Assembly: GCA_018303995.1 (NCBI GenBank)
Contig: JAGVXB010000003.1
Span: forward strand, 1-33,321
DNA from: Candidatus Pacearchaeota archaeon
GTDB taxonomy: Archaea; Nanobdellota; Nanobdellia; Pacearchaeales; GW2011-AR1
DNA: 33,321 nucleotides
Direction of reading: 5' to 3'
Below, one piece after another: positions 24,286 through 33,222 of this stretch. Made by a program: the position numbers and the translations under genes. The notes under the pieces were generated by a model that had not been told where the DNA came from, ran no database searches, and saw nothing but the letters and a program-made list of their open reading frames with translations. The stretch's first letter is position 1. Each line of letters begins with the position of its first letter.

Positions 24286-25482
24286 TTATATTTGTTTTCT
24301 TAGAGGCGGGCTTATTGGAGAAGGTTTGTTAATTTTTGGAATCTTATTATTTTTGTAGCTTCTGTATATAAAGAATAATATAATTAATATTAAAATTATT
24401 GATAAATATGTAATCCAAGAGTTGCTTGATTTTTTCTCTTCTTGACAGACGCCTGTGCAACATGATGAGCCATCTAATGATTGAATTGTCTGTATTGAAC
24501 ATGTTTCTGTGGCAGAACAGAATTTTCCATTTAATTCAGAGCAATAATATTGGTTATTTCCTGAATTATTAGTAGTCTGACTTTCGTTATTTGTAAATGA
24601 GATGTTTAAAGTTATATTTGCTAAAATTTTATCATTTCTTGCAACAAAGATACTTTCTAGTATTGGATTATTTGTTCTTTTTAGAGTTAAATTAAATTCT
24701 TGTGAATTGCCTGGCTGAATTGAATTTATTATTGAAGGAGTTATGTTAAAAATATTTTGATTAAATGAAAAATATAGATTATCTGCTTTTGTTGAACCGG
24801 TATTTGTTATGCTAAATTTATAGTATTTTTGTTGGTTTGTTAAAATGGTTTGTTTAATACTTGAAGGAGATATACTAATTAGAATTTCTTGAGCCTGATT
24901 TGACTCTGTCTTAGTTACTTGTATTGGAACTATATACTTGCCAATTGTTGCTGAATATATTCCTTGATTTACTGAAGAGATTTGCATTTGTATATTGTTT
25001 ACTCCGGGTTGTAAAGTGACTGTTCTTTCATCTGGAAAATTAAGATTTATTGTTGTTGGTAAGTCTAATTTTGAATTTATCGTTAAAACAAAATTCTTGT
25101 CTGAAATAATAAATCCAGGACTTATTGAATAGTCACTCATATTCCCCTGTACTTTGAAAGTTTGATTGTAATCTATTTCTTGATTTTGACCGTTAACTGT
25201 TGTTGCTAAGTTATTTATAAATAAAGTATAATTATTTTGATTTAATGGCATTTGTGCATAAAGGTAATATTTATCGCCTATTCTTTTGACGTCGTAATCT
25301 ACTGCTATTGCGACGTGTGCTCTTCTAAATACAATGTCTTGAGATTTTATGGGTTCAAGAATGTTGCCTTGAATTTCGATAATCATTGTTTCTCCAGGCT
25401 GATATGTTGGGAGCATTGTTGTGCTTATTGACGAAGCTAATGGAATTATTAGAATTAAGATTAAAAATAATATACGCCTCAT
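24286..25482 (-). CDS. type I membrane surface protein with Ig-like/NEW3-type ectodomain and cysteine microdomain
   Basis: Signal peptide, repeated beta-type segments, 'CSELNGKFCSATETCSIQTIQSLDGSSCCTGVC', TM, short Pro-rich basic tail. Confidence 0.75.
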   Translation of the reverse strand: MRRILFLILILIIPLASSISTTMLPTYQPGETMIIEIQGNILEPIKSQDIVFRRAHVAIAVDYDVKRIGDKYYLYAQMPLNQNNYTLFINNLATTVNGQNQEIDYNQTFKVQGNMSDYSISPGFIISDKNFVLTINSKLDLPTTINLNFPDERTVTLQPGVNNIQMQISSVNQGIYSATIGKYIVPIQVTKTESNQAQEILISISPSSIKQTILTNQQKYYKFSITNTGSTKADNLYFSFNQNIFNITPSIINSIQPGNSQEFNLTLKRTNNPILESIFVARNDKILANITLNISFTNNESQTTNNSGNNQYYCSELNGKFCSATETCSIQTIQSLDGSSCCTGVCQEEKKSSNSWITYLSIILILIILFFIYRSYKNNKIPKINKPSPISPPLRKQI

Positions 25483-25523
25483 TACATTATTGAGGAATTG
25501 GTTTATATAAAGATTAGTAAACG

Positions 25524-27377
25524 TTATTTGCCCATTTCTCTCAGCTTGCGCATGGTTTCTTCCATTTCATTGTCTTTACTAGGGGTAGGCATAGGTCTTC
25601 TTACTGGTTGATTTGAAGGATTAATTATTCTTGGTTGTGCTCTTGGATATGGAACAGGGCCTCGGAATGGAGGGAATGGAGGTCTTCCAGGCCCTGGAGG
25701 AGGGCTTGTTGATTGGCCTGGGCCTTTAGTGCTTGGTTTGTTTCGTAATTTGAAGAGCATCATTTTAAGTTTATCTTTGAATATTATTCCTACAACTACT
25801 AATGCTATTAAGATTATTAACAAAGTTATCCATAAACCCCAGTTTGTGTCGCTTTCTGGTTCGCTACCTGTAGATTTACAACAAACTTTGCCGACGTCAT
25901 CGCCACTGCAAGTATCTGTAGTTTGTATTTCGCTAGAATCGCATGTAGAATAACATTTTCCACCTGCTTGAGTGCACTGGTCTGCTTGAGGGATTGGGTC
26001 GCAAGTTCCTAGACAACATGAACCATCCGAAGAAGAAACTGAAGATCCCGAACAAGATTCAACTGATGAACAAACATTTCCACTTTGTTCTGCGCAAGAT
26101 TGTTCTATAGGAGATTTTGAACAACAAATACCTGTATTAGGGCAAACATAGTCAGATATTTTGTTTCCCCCTAAGCCATTACAAACTGTTAAAGAGATAC
26201 AACTATAACCTGCGGATGCACAACTTTGCGATGGGCTAGGTCCTCCGCCACCAGTCGATATTAATCTTGGCCAGCCCGCATAAAGAAGAAATGCTGTGTC
26301 TCGAATGTTATTATTATTCCAACAACCTTCTGCAGTTGTTATACTTTCGAAATAAGTTTTTGAGCTGGTTTCTTCTGCTGAATTTGAACCTTGTAATGCA
26401 AGTAATGCAAGGGCAGAATCATAATACCTGCTGTAAAGAGTATTTGGAGCTTGCCAATATTTATTTTCTTTTTGTGATTGAACGAGTTGAGAGTATTGAT
26501 CTTGACCATCTGTTAAAATGAATAAGAAGCTACTTGGTAAAAATCTTTGGTTGGATTCTGAAAGGGCTAAAAGATATGGAAGATAATCACTTATGTCTTT
26601 ACCTGATTTGTCTAGTGCAATTGTTGCCCATAGAGTTCCTTCGTAATCGCAACCTGTTGTTGTCGTTGAGAAACACTTTGAATTTACACTTTCAGTTGTT
26701 GTTCCCAATGCCGATGTTGAATGCGCTACTGGAGAAACAAAAACTGTAGATGAACCTGTTCTTTGATATAATGTAGAGGTTGTAAAATCTTTGTCACATG
26801 AAACTGTAAAATTGTTATCTATACAGGTATTGCTTATTCTTAACCAGAAACCTCCTGTAGAAGGAGTTAAACATGAACCTGCATTTCCTGATAAAGTCAT
26901 GTCTTCACGAATATTTACTGTCTTAGGCTCATTGTTGTAAGTTACTTTACATGAAGAAGATTCGTGGTTATCTATGTCTATTTCTAAGTACCATGTTAAA
27001 TCCGTTGCTGTTCTTTTATTGCTTAAGAGCCATGTTTCAATCTTCTCTGTGTTTTTGCTGATTCTGTTGTAAGCTAATAATGCTTGTGATGTGTCTTTTA
27101 TTTGGTTTACAGATTCTTCCCAATGATTTTCGTTTTTTATTTTACCGTCCATAACTGCATTTAGTTTTGAGTTTGAACCTAGCGCTAAAGTTCCGAATAT
27201 TGCTTCTTGAAGAGAAACAATAGTTGATTCTTTCTCGATTTGATTTTTTAGACATTGATATGCTTTATCTATGACGTTTGCATTTGATTGTGGACTTGTG
27301 CTGTTTGTAGCATTTTGTGCAATTGCTAAACTGCTCAATAATAGTACTAGAAAAACCAAAATGCTCTTTTTTAACAT
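25524..27377 (-). CDS. surface protein with alpha/alpha-toroid-like ectodomain, three cysteine microdomains, TM and Pro-rich cytoplasmic tail
   Basis: 'DTSQALLAYNRIS', 'LWATIALDKSG', 'YDSALALLALQGS', 'GCWNNNNIRDTAFLLYA' resemble prenyltransferase/squalene cyclase-type repeats. Three Cys-rich units, then TM and a Pro-rich tail. Confidence 0.75.
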   Translation of the reverse strand: MLKKSILVFLVLLLSSLAIAQNATNSTSPQSNANVIDKAYQCLKNQIEKESTIVSLQEAIFGTLALGSNSKLNAVMDGKIKNENHWEESVNQIKDTSQALLAYNRISKNTEKIETWLLSNKRTATDLTWYLEIDIDNHESSSCKVTYNNEPKTVNIREDMTLSGNAGSCLTPSTGGFWLRISNTCIDNNFTVSCDKDFTTSTLYQRTGSSTVFVSPVAHSTSALGTTTESVNSKCFSTTTTGCDYEGTLWATIALDKSGKDISDYLPYLLALSESNQRFLPSSFLFILTDGQDQYSQLVQSQKENKYWQAPNTLYSRYYDSALALLALQGSNSAEETSSKTYFESITTAEGCWNNNNIRDTAFLLYAGWPRLISTGGGGPSPSQSCASAGYSCISLTVCNGLGGNKISDYVCPNTGICCSKSPIEQSCAEQSGNVCSSVESCSGSSVSSSDGSCCLGTCDPIPQADQCTQAGGKCYSTCDSSEIQTTDTCSGDDVGKVCCKSTGSEPESDTNWGLWITLLIILIALVVVGIIFKDKLKMMLFKLRNKPSTKGPGQSTSPPPGPGRPPFPPFRGPVPYPRAQPRIINPSNQPVRRPMPTPSKDNEMEETMRKLREMGK

Positions 27378-27459
27378 AGTCGATTGAAGAGTTATAACTT
27401 TATAAAGATTTAGCAGACAAGCAAAGAGTAATGTTTAAAATTGGGCGTTGCTTATATTT

Positions 27460-30279
27460 ATGATGTATTTGCGAAAGAAGGTGTTGTGTATAGCGTTAGT
27501 TCTAGGTATAATATTTATGGGCTTGTCTGGAGTAAGGGCTTTATCGACAGATATTGTGCCTAGAACAGGACATTGTTTTACACCCCTTACTGCAGGACCA
27601 TATTCTGGAGATTATGTGTGCACTAATAACATCACGACGTATGATGGAATAATGGCGAGAATTAAAATAGATTCTACTGGACCTGGATGGATAAATTCTA
27701 CATGGGCTACTAATATAAGTAATACTTCGGTGATTAGTTCTGCTATTGTTAATACTAGTGTTCAAGTTACTGCTATGGCAAATGTAATTTTACAAACACA
27801 AATTTTTAATGCTTCTTCTAGTGGCTGGATTAATGTTTCTGGATGCAATTATACATTTACTAGCAGTAATAATATAGAAAATAAATTATGTGATATTAGC
27901 GCTTATGTTTCTAGAGGAATTGATATCAGCTCTTTGATTGTCCGTTCGTTTGCATATCGCACTTCTGGGGGTGGCGCTGAAGAACAATTTGATATGCAAG
28001 TTTTGTCTCTAACGTATGATCCTGAATCTCCTCCTGCAGTTTTTTTGAATTCTCCTGTGAATGGCACAGTTTCTTCTACTATGGCCGTTGCATTTAATGC
28101 AACATTTACGGATGATAATGCCCTGAGAAATGCTACTCTGTATATATGGAATTCTACTAATTCACTAATTAACATGACGACTAGGACGTTAAATGGAACT
28201 CAAAATCAAACTTCTATTACTGTAATGTTGCCTTATGATGGAATATTTTTGTGGAACTACTTGGCAGGCGATAGCGGAGGCAATAATGCATTTAATGCAA
28301 CTAACTTTACTATTACTCTTGACCAAACGGCTCCTGGAGTTAGCTTTGTAAATCCATTGTCTGCAAATTACAGCACCACAAATATTTTAGTGAATATAAG
28401 TGCAAATGGATCTTCTAATATTTGGTTTTTCAATGGCACTACAAATGTAACTTATATTTCTCCTGAATTCTTTAATTTTTCAGAAGGAAGTCATACTCTT
28501 ATTGCATATGCTAATGATAGTGTCGGAAATTTAAATTCAACACAAGTTATGTTTTCTGTAGATACTATTTTTCCAATAGTAACAGTTTTATCTCCAATTA
28601 ATGGTTCTACTTTAGGAAATAATCAGAGTATTCCATTTAATTTTTCAGTTATAGAAAATAATCTTTTAAATTGTTGGTACAATTTAGATGGAAGTGCTAA
28701 TGTTACTGTGCCTGGATGTATTAACACAAGTTTAAACACATCTAATGGCAATCATGTTGTTCGTTTGTATGCTAATGATAGTGCTGGAAATATTGGTTCA
28801 AGTAGCACATCATTTTCAGTACAGGTTGGAGCACCAAGCATCTCGCTTATTTCTCCAATTAATACTTATTTGAATTATGGAGAAGGCGTTTCGCTGGTCT
28901 ACGTTCCTGAGGATATTGATCTTCTTAGTTGCAGTTTGTGGGGAAATTTTAATGGAACATTTAGTATAAACCAGACCTCTTTAACTCCTGTCTCTTCTGT
29001 GCAAAATTCGTTTTCTGTTGATTTGAATGATGGAATGTATTCATGGGCAATTTCTTGTAATGATAGTATTGGAAACAATGCAATGAGTGGAAACCAAACA
29101 TTTTTTGTTGATACTACATTACCTAATGTTTCACTAAGCGCTCCTAGCGGAACTTACGCCAGTCTTTCTAATATTCCAATTACTCTGAGTGTTTCTGATG
29201 CTAGCCCCGTTAGGTGCAGATATAATATTACGTTTGCCGCGACTGGAAATGTCGTTGTAGGAGATTCTGAACTTTTAAATTGCGCATCGACTACATTTAC
29301 TTTAGATACTGAATCAAGTTATTTCTTTAATTTAGCAGTTAATGATTCTGCCGGAAATACTAATATTACTAGGAAGAGTTTTACTGTGTCTATTCCTTCT
29401 GGGGGAGGAAATCCTGGGGGAAGTTCTAGTGGAGGAAGTAGTAGCGGAGGAAGTAGTGGTGGAATAATAAGCGGGGTAAATTCTTTTAATTTGAATTTTG
29501 GTGTCCTTGACACTTTGAAAATTAATCGTGGAGAGTCTGAAGCTATAGAATTACCTGTGACTAATAAAGGTCTAAGATTTTTGAATAATTGTCATTTCTT
29601 TGCAAAGGGAGGGGTTTCCAATTGGATTTCTGGAGAGGATGTTCAGTCGCTAAGTCCCGGACAGACAACAAAATATATATTTAATGTAAATGTTCCTATT
29701 GATGCAGAAGTGGGAGATTATTTTGTAACTATTGGAGCTAATTGTGCCGAGACTAATGCTACATTTACTTATGGAATTGAAGTAACTGGAGGGGAATTTG
29801 AAGTTACAATATTAAATTCTGAACGCATTGGAACAAAATTAAGAGTTGAGTACGCTATCGAAAATTTTGGAAATAATCCTAAAAATATTATTGTAAATTA
29901 TAAATTGATTGGAAAAGAAAATAATATAATTGTTGATGGGTCTGTTGAGCCTGTTGAAGTTTTGGCTGGAGAACGTTTTGAAGGAACTGCTGAGTTTGAA
30001 CTTCCTAAAAATTCAATCGGGGATTATTCTTTAGTCCTTGAAGCTACCGACGGATTGGATAAGGAACAGAAAGAACAGGAAGTTAGATTTACAACTGGAG
30101 GAATTTCTGGTTTTGCAATTTCAGACAGCAATTCGAAAGCTCTGAGTTGGGGAGGACTTGTAATTTTATTATCTTTTGGAATATATCTTGTTCTTAAAAC
30201 TATAAGACATCAACTTGCTTTAAGACGTGCTAATTCTGAGTTGAACAGGCAGTTTATTGCTATTGATTTGAATCATTAA
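27460..30279 (+). CDS. large secreted adhesin/S-layer-like protein with Ig-like repeats and C-terminal TM
   Basis: Start reassigned to ATG 27460. Repeats ending in '..ANDSVGN', 'YANDSAGN', 'CNDSIGN', 'VNDSAGN', many NxS/T sequons, Gly/Ser linker, C-terminal TM + basic tail. Confidence 0.85.
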   Translation: MMYLRKKVLCIALVLGIIFMGLSGVRALSTDIVPRTGHCFTPLTAGPYSGDYVCTNNITTYDGIMARIKIDSTGPGWINSTWATNISNTSVISSAIVNTSVQVTAMANVILQTQIFNASSSGWINVSGCNYTFTSSNNIENKLCDISAYVSRGIDISSLIVRSFAYRTSGGGAEEQFDMQVLSLTYDPESPPAVFLNSPVNGTVSSTMAVAFNATFTDDNALRNATLYIWNSTNSLINMTTRTLNGTQNQTSITVMLPYDGIFLWNYLAGDSGGNNAFNATNFTITLDQTAPGVSFVNPLSANYSTTNILVNISANGSSNIWFFNGTTNVTYISPEFFNFSEGSHTLIAYANDSVGNLNSTQVMFSVDTIFPIVTVLSPINGSTLGNNQSIPFNFSVIENNLLNCWYNLDGSANVTVPGCINTSLNTSNGNHVVRLYANDSAGNIGSSSTSFSVQVGAPSISLISPINTYLNYGEGVSLVYVPEDIDLLSCSLWGNFNGTFSINQTSLTPVSSVQNSFSVDLNDGMYSWAISCNDSIGNNAMSGNQTFFVDTTLPNVSLSAPSGTYASLSNIPITLSVSDASPVRCRYNITFAATGNVVVGDSELLNCASTTFTLDTESSYFFNLAVNDSAGNTNITRKSFTVSIPSGGGNPGGSSSGGSSSGGSSGGIISGVNSFNLNFGVLDTLKINRGESEAIELPVTNKGLRFLNNCHFFAKGGVSNWISGEDVQSLSPGQTTKYIFNVNVPIDAEVGDYFVTIGANCAETNATFTYGIEVTGGEFEVTILNSERIGTKLRVEYAIENFGNNPKNIIVNYKLIGKENNIIVDGSVEPVEVLAGERFEGTAEFELPKNSIGDYSLVLEATDGLDKEQKEQEVRFTTGGISGFAISDSNSKALSWGGLVILLSFGIYLVLKTIRHQLALRRANSELNRQFIAIDLNH

Positions 30280-30280
30280 A

Positions 30281-31912
30281 TTATTCGAAATTACCTTTGG
30301 ATTTTCTTAGTTTTCTCATTACTTCCACTAAAGGATTCTTATCTGAGGGTTTTTGGTCTATTAATTTTAGGTCTTTGTAGAAACTGTCGTTGTTGTAATT
30401 TGGAGGAAGTATCTTCTTTTTTTGTTTGAAGTGCCAGTCTAATTGACTCTTGACGTAACCGTCTTTTAGTGGAGGATCGTTCTTTTTATTCCAATCATTT
30501 ATTTTTTGAGAAATGTAGTCATTAGGATAGTCTAAGGATTTTAAGAAAGTCAGTAGAATAAATAAACCTCTTTTTCTTCCTTCTTGAAGTCCTTTGAGTA
30601 ATTTTTTTATTGCTTGGGGAAACATTTCTTCGGTAACGCCTGTGAAGTCTGCTATAAATTCTTCTGAAATTCTTTTCTCTGTTTCTTGAGGTTCATTCTG
30701 TAATTTCCATTTTAATGCTTCTGTTAATAGATTTGTTGCTTCTGGTTCACTTGGCTCAATATAGAATGGTTTTATATTGACTTTAAGAGGGTCTGCAGAT
30801 TTAGGAGTGAATGAGATTAATTCTTCCTTATTCAGAACTATACTTGCTAAAGCCGTTTTTTCGTGCAATGAATAAGGCATTCTGAATAAATGCCTTGGAG
30901 CAACTAAAACTAAATCTAATGGTGCTATTTCTTCGGTTTTTAGATTTTCTTTGAATTCATTTGCAACCAGATTGCCTCTTGATTCTCTGGATTCTTGAAT
31001 TTTATTTCTTGTATTTGACTGAATGTCATTATTCAAACTCAATTTTGTTTTACAATTATTGCAAAAAAGATATTCTTCATTCACTTTTCTGATTTCCAAA
31101 AATCCCGAACAGCTTTCATCAGTACATCTTAACCTTTTTTTAGTTATTTTGAAATCTGGCCTGCTATAAGGGTTACCACATTTATCACAAGCAAACTCTA
31201 CAAAATTAGTTTTATTTACAGCCTTACTACAATTAGGACATTGAATAGATAGTAAATCTTCTTCAGATAGATTCATTCTTTCCTTAACTGCTTCAAAATT
31301 TATCTCTTGTTCTTTCAGTTTTAGACTAAATTTGGGTTTTATTTTAATCATTAAATATTGAACGATTGCTCTAGGCCATTCAGGGAACATTTTTCTTGTT
31401 TCAATTCCGTTGAAATTCTCTGGGAATGCTTTTGCAGGCACGATTAAATGGAAACCTTTACTTCCTGAATATTTTGTGCGATAACTTTTTATTCCATGTT
31501 TTTCCAGTTCTTCTATTAAAAGGATTGCTGCGATTTTAGAATAATCTATAAACGGACTATCTATATCAATTAATAAATCCCAAGATTTTCTCATATTTTC
31601 TAACTCTTTTGAGCTCATATCTGAGTTTATCTCTAAAGGGTTGTGCCAAATTTCTTCTGATGCGTGGAAAGAAGTTGCTCCTTTATTGACTAAACCCATT
31701 ATGTCCGAGGTGTATTGCAATGTGTCTGGGCGTTTTCCAAATGATTCGAAGTATCTTGGAACAACTTCGCGATTTTTTGAAAATTCTAGTAAGACTTCTT
31801 GAACTTTAGGGTTTGAGTAGTATAACTTAGTTATTGCCCTCACTCTTTTCTCTTTTTCGGAGATTTCTTTTACTTCTTGTGTTTCTTTTTTAGAGTTTTC
31901 TTTTTCTGACAT
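30281..31912 (-). CDS. priS: archaeo-eukaryotic primase: PriS catalytic domain fused to a PriL C-terminal-like domain
   Basis: 'DLLIDIDSPF' (DxD), 'YSGSKGFHLIVP', 'LVLVAPRHLFRMPYSLHEKTAL'; two CxxC-type Zn ribbons; C-terminus 'MFPQAIKKLLKGLQEGRKRGLFILLTFLKSLDYPNDYISQKINDW...ILPPNY' resembles PriL-CTD. Confidence 0.9.
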   Translation of the reverse strand: MSEKENSKKETQEVKEISEKEKRVRAITKLYYSNPKVQEVLLEFSKNREVVPRYFESFGKRPDTLQYTSDIMGLVNKGATSFHASEEIWHNPLEINSDMSSKELENMRKSWDLLIDIDSPFIDYSKIAAILLIEELEKHGIKSYRTKYSGSKGFHLIVPAKAFPENFNGIETRKMFPEWPRAIVQYLMIKIKPKFSLKLKEQEINFEAVKERMNLSEEDLLSIQCPNCSKAVNKTNFVEFACDKCGNPYSRPDFKITKKRLRCTDESCSGFLEIRKVNEEYLFCNNCKTKLSLNNDIQSNTRNKIQESRESRGNLVANEFKENLKTEEIAPLDLVLVAPRHLFRMPYSLHEKTALASIVLNKEELISFTPKSADPLKVNIKPFYIEPSEPEATNLLTEALKWKLQNEPQETEKRISEEFIADFTGVTEEMFPQAIKKLLKGLQEGRKRGLFILLTFLKSLDYPNDYISQKINDWNKKNDPPLKDGYVKSQLDWHFKQKKKILPPNYNNDSFYKDLKLIDQKPSDKNPLVEVMRKLRKSKGNFE

Positions 31913-31999
31913 GATTATTTTGAACTTACTAGATTTATATGAATTGTTATAATTGATTTTTTCTTATTTTTATATATACCCTAAAATATTATATTTGTT

Positions 32000-32296
32000 A
32001 TGAGTAAGTTGGTGATTGGGATTGTTGTTGTTGCTGTTATCGTTGGTATTTTTATGTTTTCTTCTCGTGATGAGCCGGCTTTAGCTCCTAGGAATATACC
32101 TGCACCTGTTGCTGAAGTTCAACAAAGGGTTGCTGAGGCTGTTGGTGCTAACAGCGTTTTTGCTGGTGCTTCTCAGTCTACTACTACTGCCAATCAATTG
32201 ATTTTTTTAGCACAAGCTACTGGATATAATGGAATTCCAGCTTCTCAGCAAGGTAAGAGGTTTTCTTCATACTTAAATAGATTATCAAATTCTTGA
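32000..32296 (+). CDS. small membrane-anchored/secreted hypothetical protein
   Basis: 98 aa with N-terminal hydrophobic segment MSKLVIGIVVVAVIVGIFMF. Confidence 0.6.
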   Translation: MSKLVIGIVVVAVIVGIFMFSSRDEPALAPRNIPAPVAEVQQRVAEAVGANSVFAGASQSTTTANQLIFLAQATGYNGIPASQQGKRFSSYLNRLSNS

Positions 32297-32307
32297 AAGG
32301 AGGTTTT

Positions 32308-33138
32308 ATGAATAAAACAATTTTATCTTTTTTTGTTATTTCTGCTGTGTTTTTGGGAGTTTTTGCGTTTGCTCAAACGATTACAGGTAGTTTTTTAGTG
32401 AATGCAAATAGCTGTTCTGAGACAGATGGAGGTCTTAATTATGCAACATATGGAAGTGTTACAGGGTCGTTTTGGTGGCCTACAGGTAACTTTTCAAATG
32501 GTACTTACATAGGTACTTTTACAGATGTTTGTGTGAGCAATACTACTCTTCTTGAAGGAGTCTGTGGCTCTTCAATATCTGCAAATTATAGCAATCTTGC
32601 TGGGGCTGTTTATGTTGATTGTAGCACGCTTAGCAATTCCTCGACTAGTTGGGGTTGTCAGAATGGAAGATGCCTAATCATAGGAGGTGGTGGTAGTGGT
32701 GGTGGAGGAAACTCTACTAATAGCACCAACTCAACTGGTGGTGGAGGAAACTCTACTAATAGCACACTTCGTCCTGATTTGATTGTAAGCAATTTGATGT
32801 ATACTTATGTTGCTAATGGAACGATTAGCCTCAATAATACGAATTTTACATCTTATAGAGTGTTTGTGAATGCTACTATTAGAAATAGTGGTAATGCTGT
32901 TGCAGGAGCTTCTAGTACTCGTATGATGCTTAGCCAAATTATTAATGGGGCATCTAGGATATCTACTCAAAGTTTTAGTACTCCTGCTTTAAGTGTAGGA
33001 CAAAGCACGATTGTTTCTGGAATACTTAGTGGTTTATCTGGATTTAGTAACCTTCAAGCAGATGCTGATTCTGCAAATGTTATTGTTGAATCAAATGAAG
33101 CTAATAATGTAATGGTTGTTAATGCAACTTTGCCTTAA
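32308..33138 (+). CDS. secreted protein with C-terminal CARDB-like domain
   Basis: Start reassigned to ATG 32308, preceded by GAAAGGAGGT. Signal peptide, Gly/Asn-Ser-Thr linker, 'RPDLIVSNLMYTY...VFVNATIRNSGNAVAGASSTRMML...VIVESNEANN' CARDB-like. Confidence 0.8.
   Translation: MNKTILSFFVISAVFLGVFAFAQTITGSFLVNANSCSETDGGLNYATYGSVTGSFWWPTGNFSNGTYIGTFTDVCVSNTTLLEGVCGSSISANYSNLAGAVYVDCSTLSNSSTSWGCQNGRCLIIGGGGSGGGGNSTNSTNSTGGGGNSTNSTLRPDLIVSNLMYTYVANGTISLNNTNFTSYRVFVNATIRNSGNAVAGASSTRMMLSQIINGASRISTQSFSTPALSVGQSTIVSGILSGLSGFSNLQADADSANVIVESNEANNVMVVNATLP
32698..32765 (+). repeat. intragenic direct repeat, 29-nt identical copies with 39-nt period
   Basis: GGTGGTGGAGGAAACTCTACTAATAGCAC at 32698-32726 and 32737-32765, encoding GGGGNSTNST. 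Confidence 0.9.
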
Positions 33139-33222
33139 GTAGATCTTTTTCTTTTTTTCTTATTTTTTATTCTTATTTAAGCACCATAATGCTTAAAAGT
33201 AAAGTATCGTCTTAAATAGACC

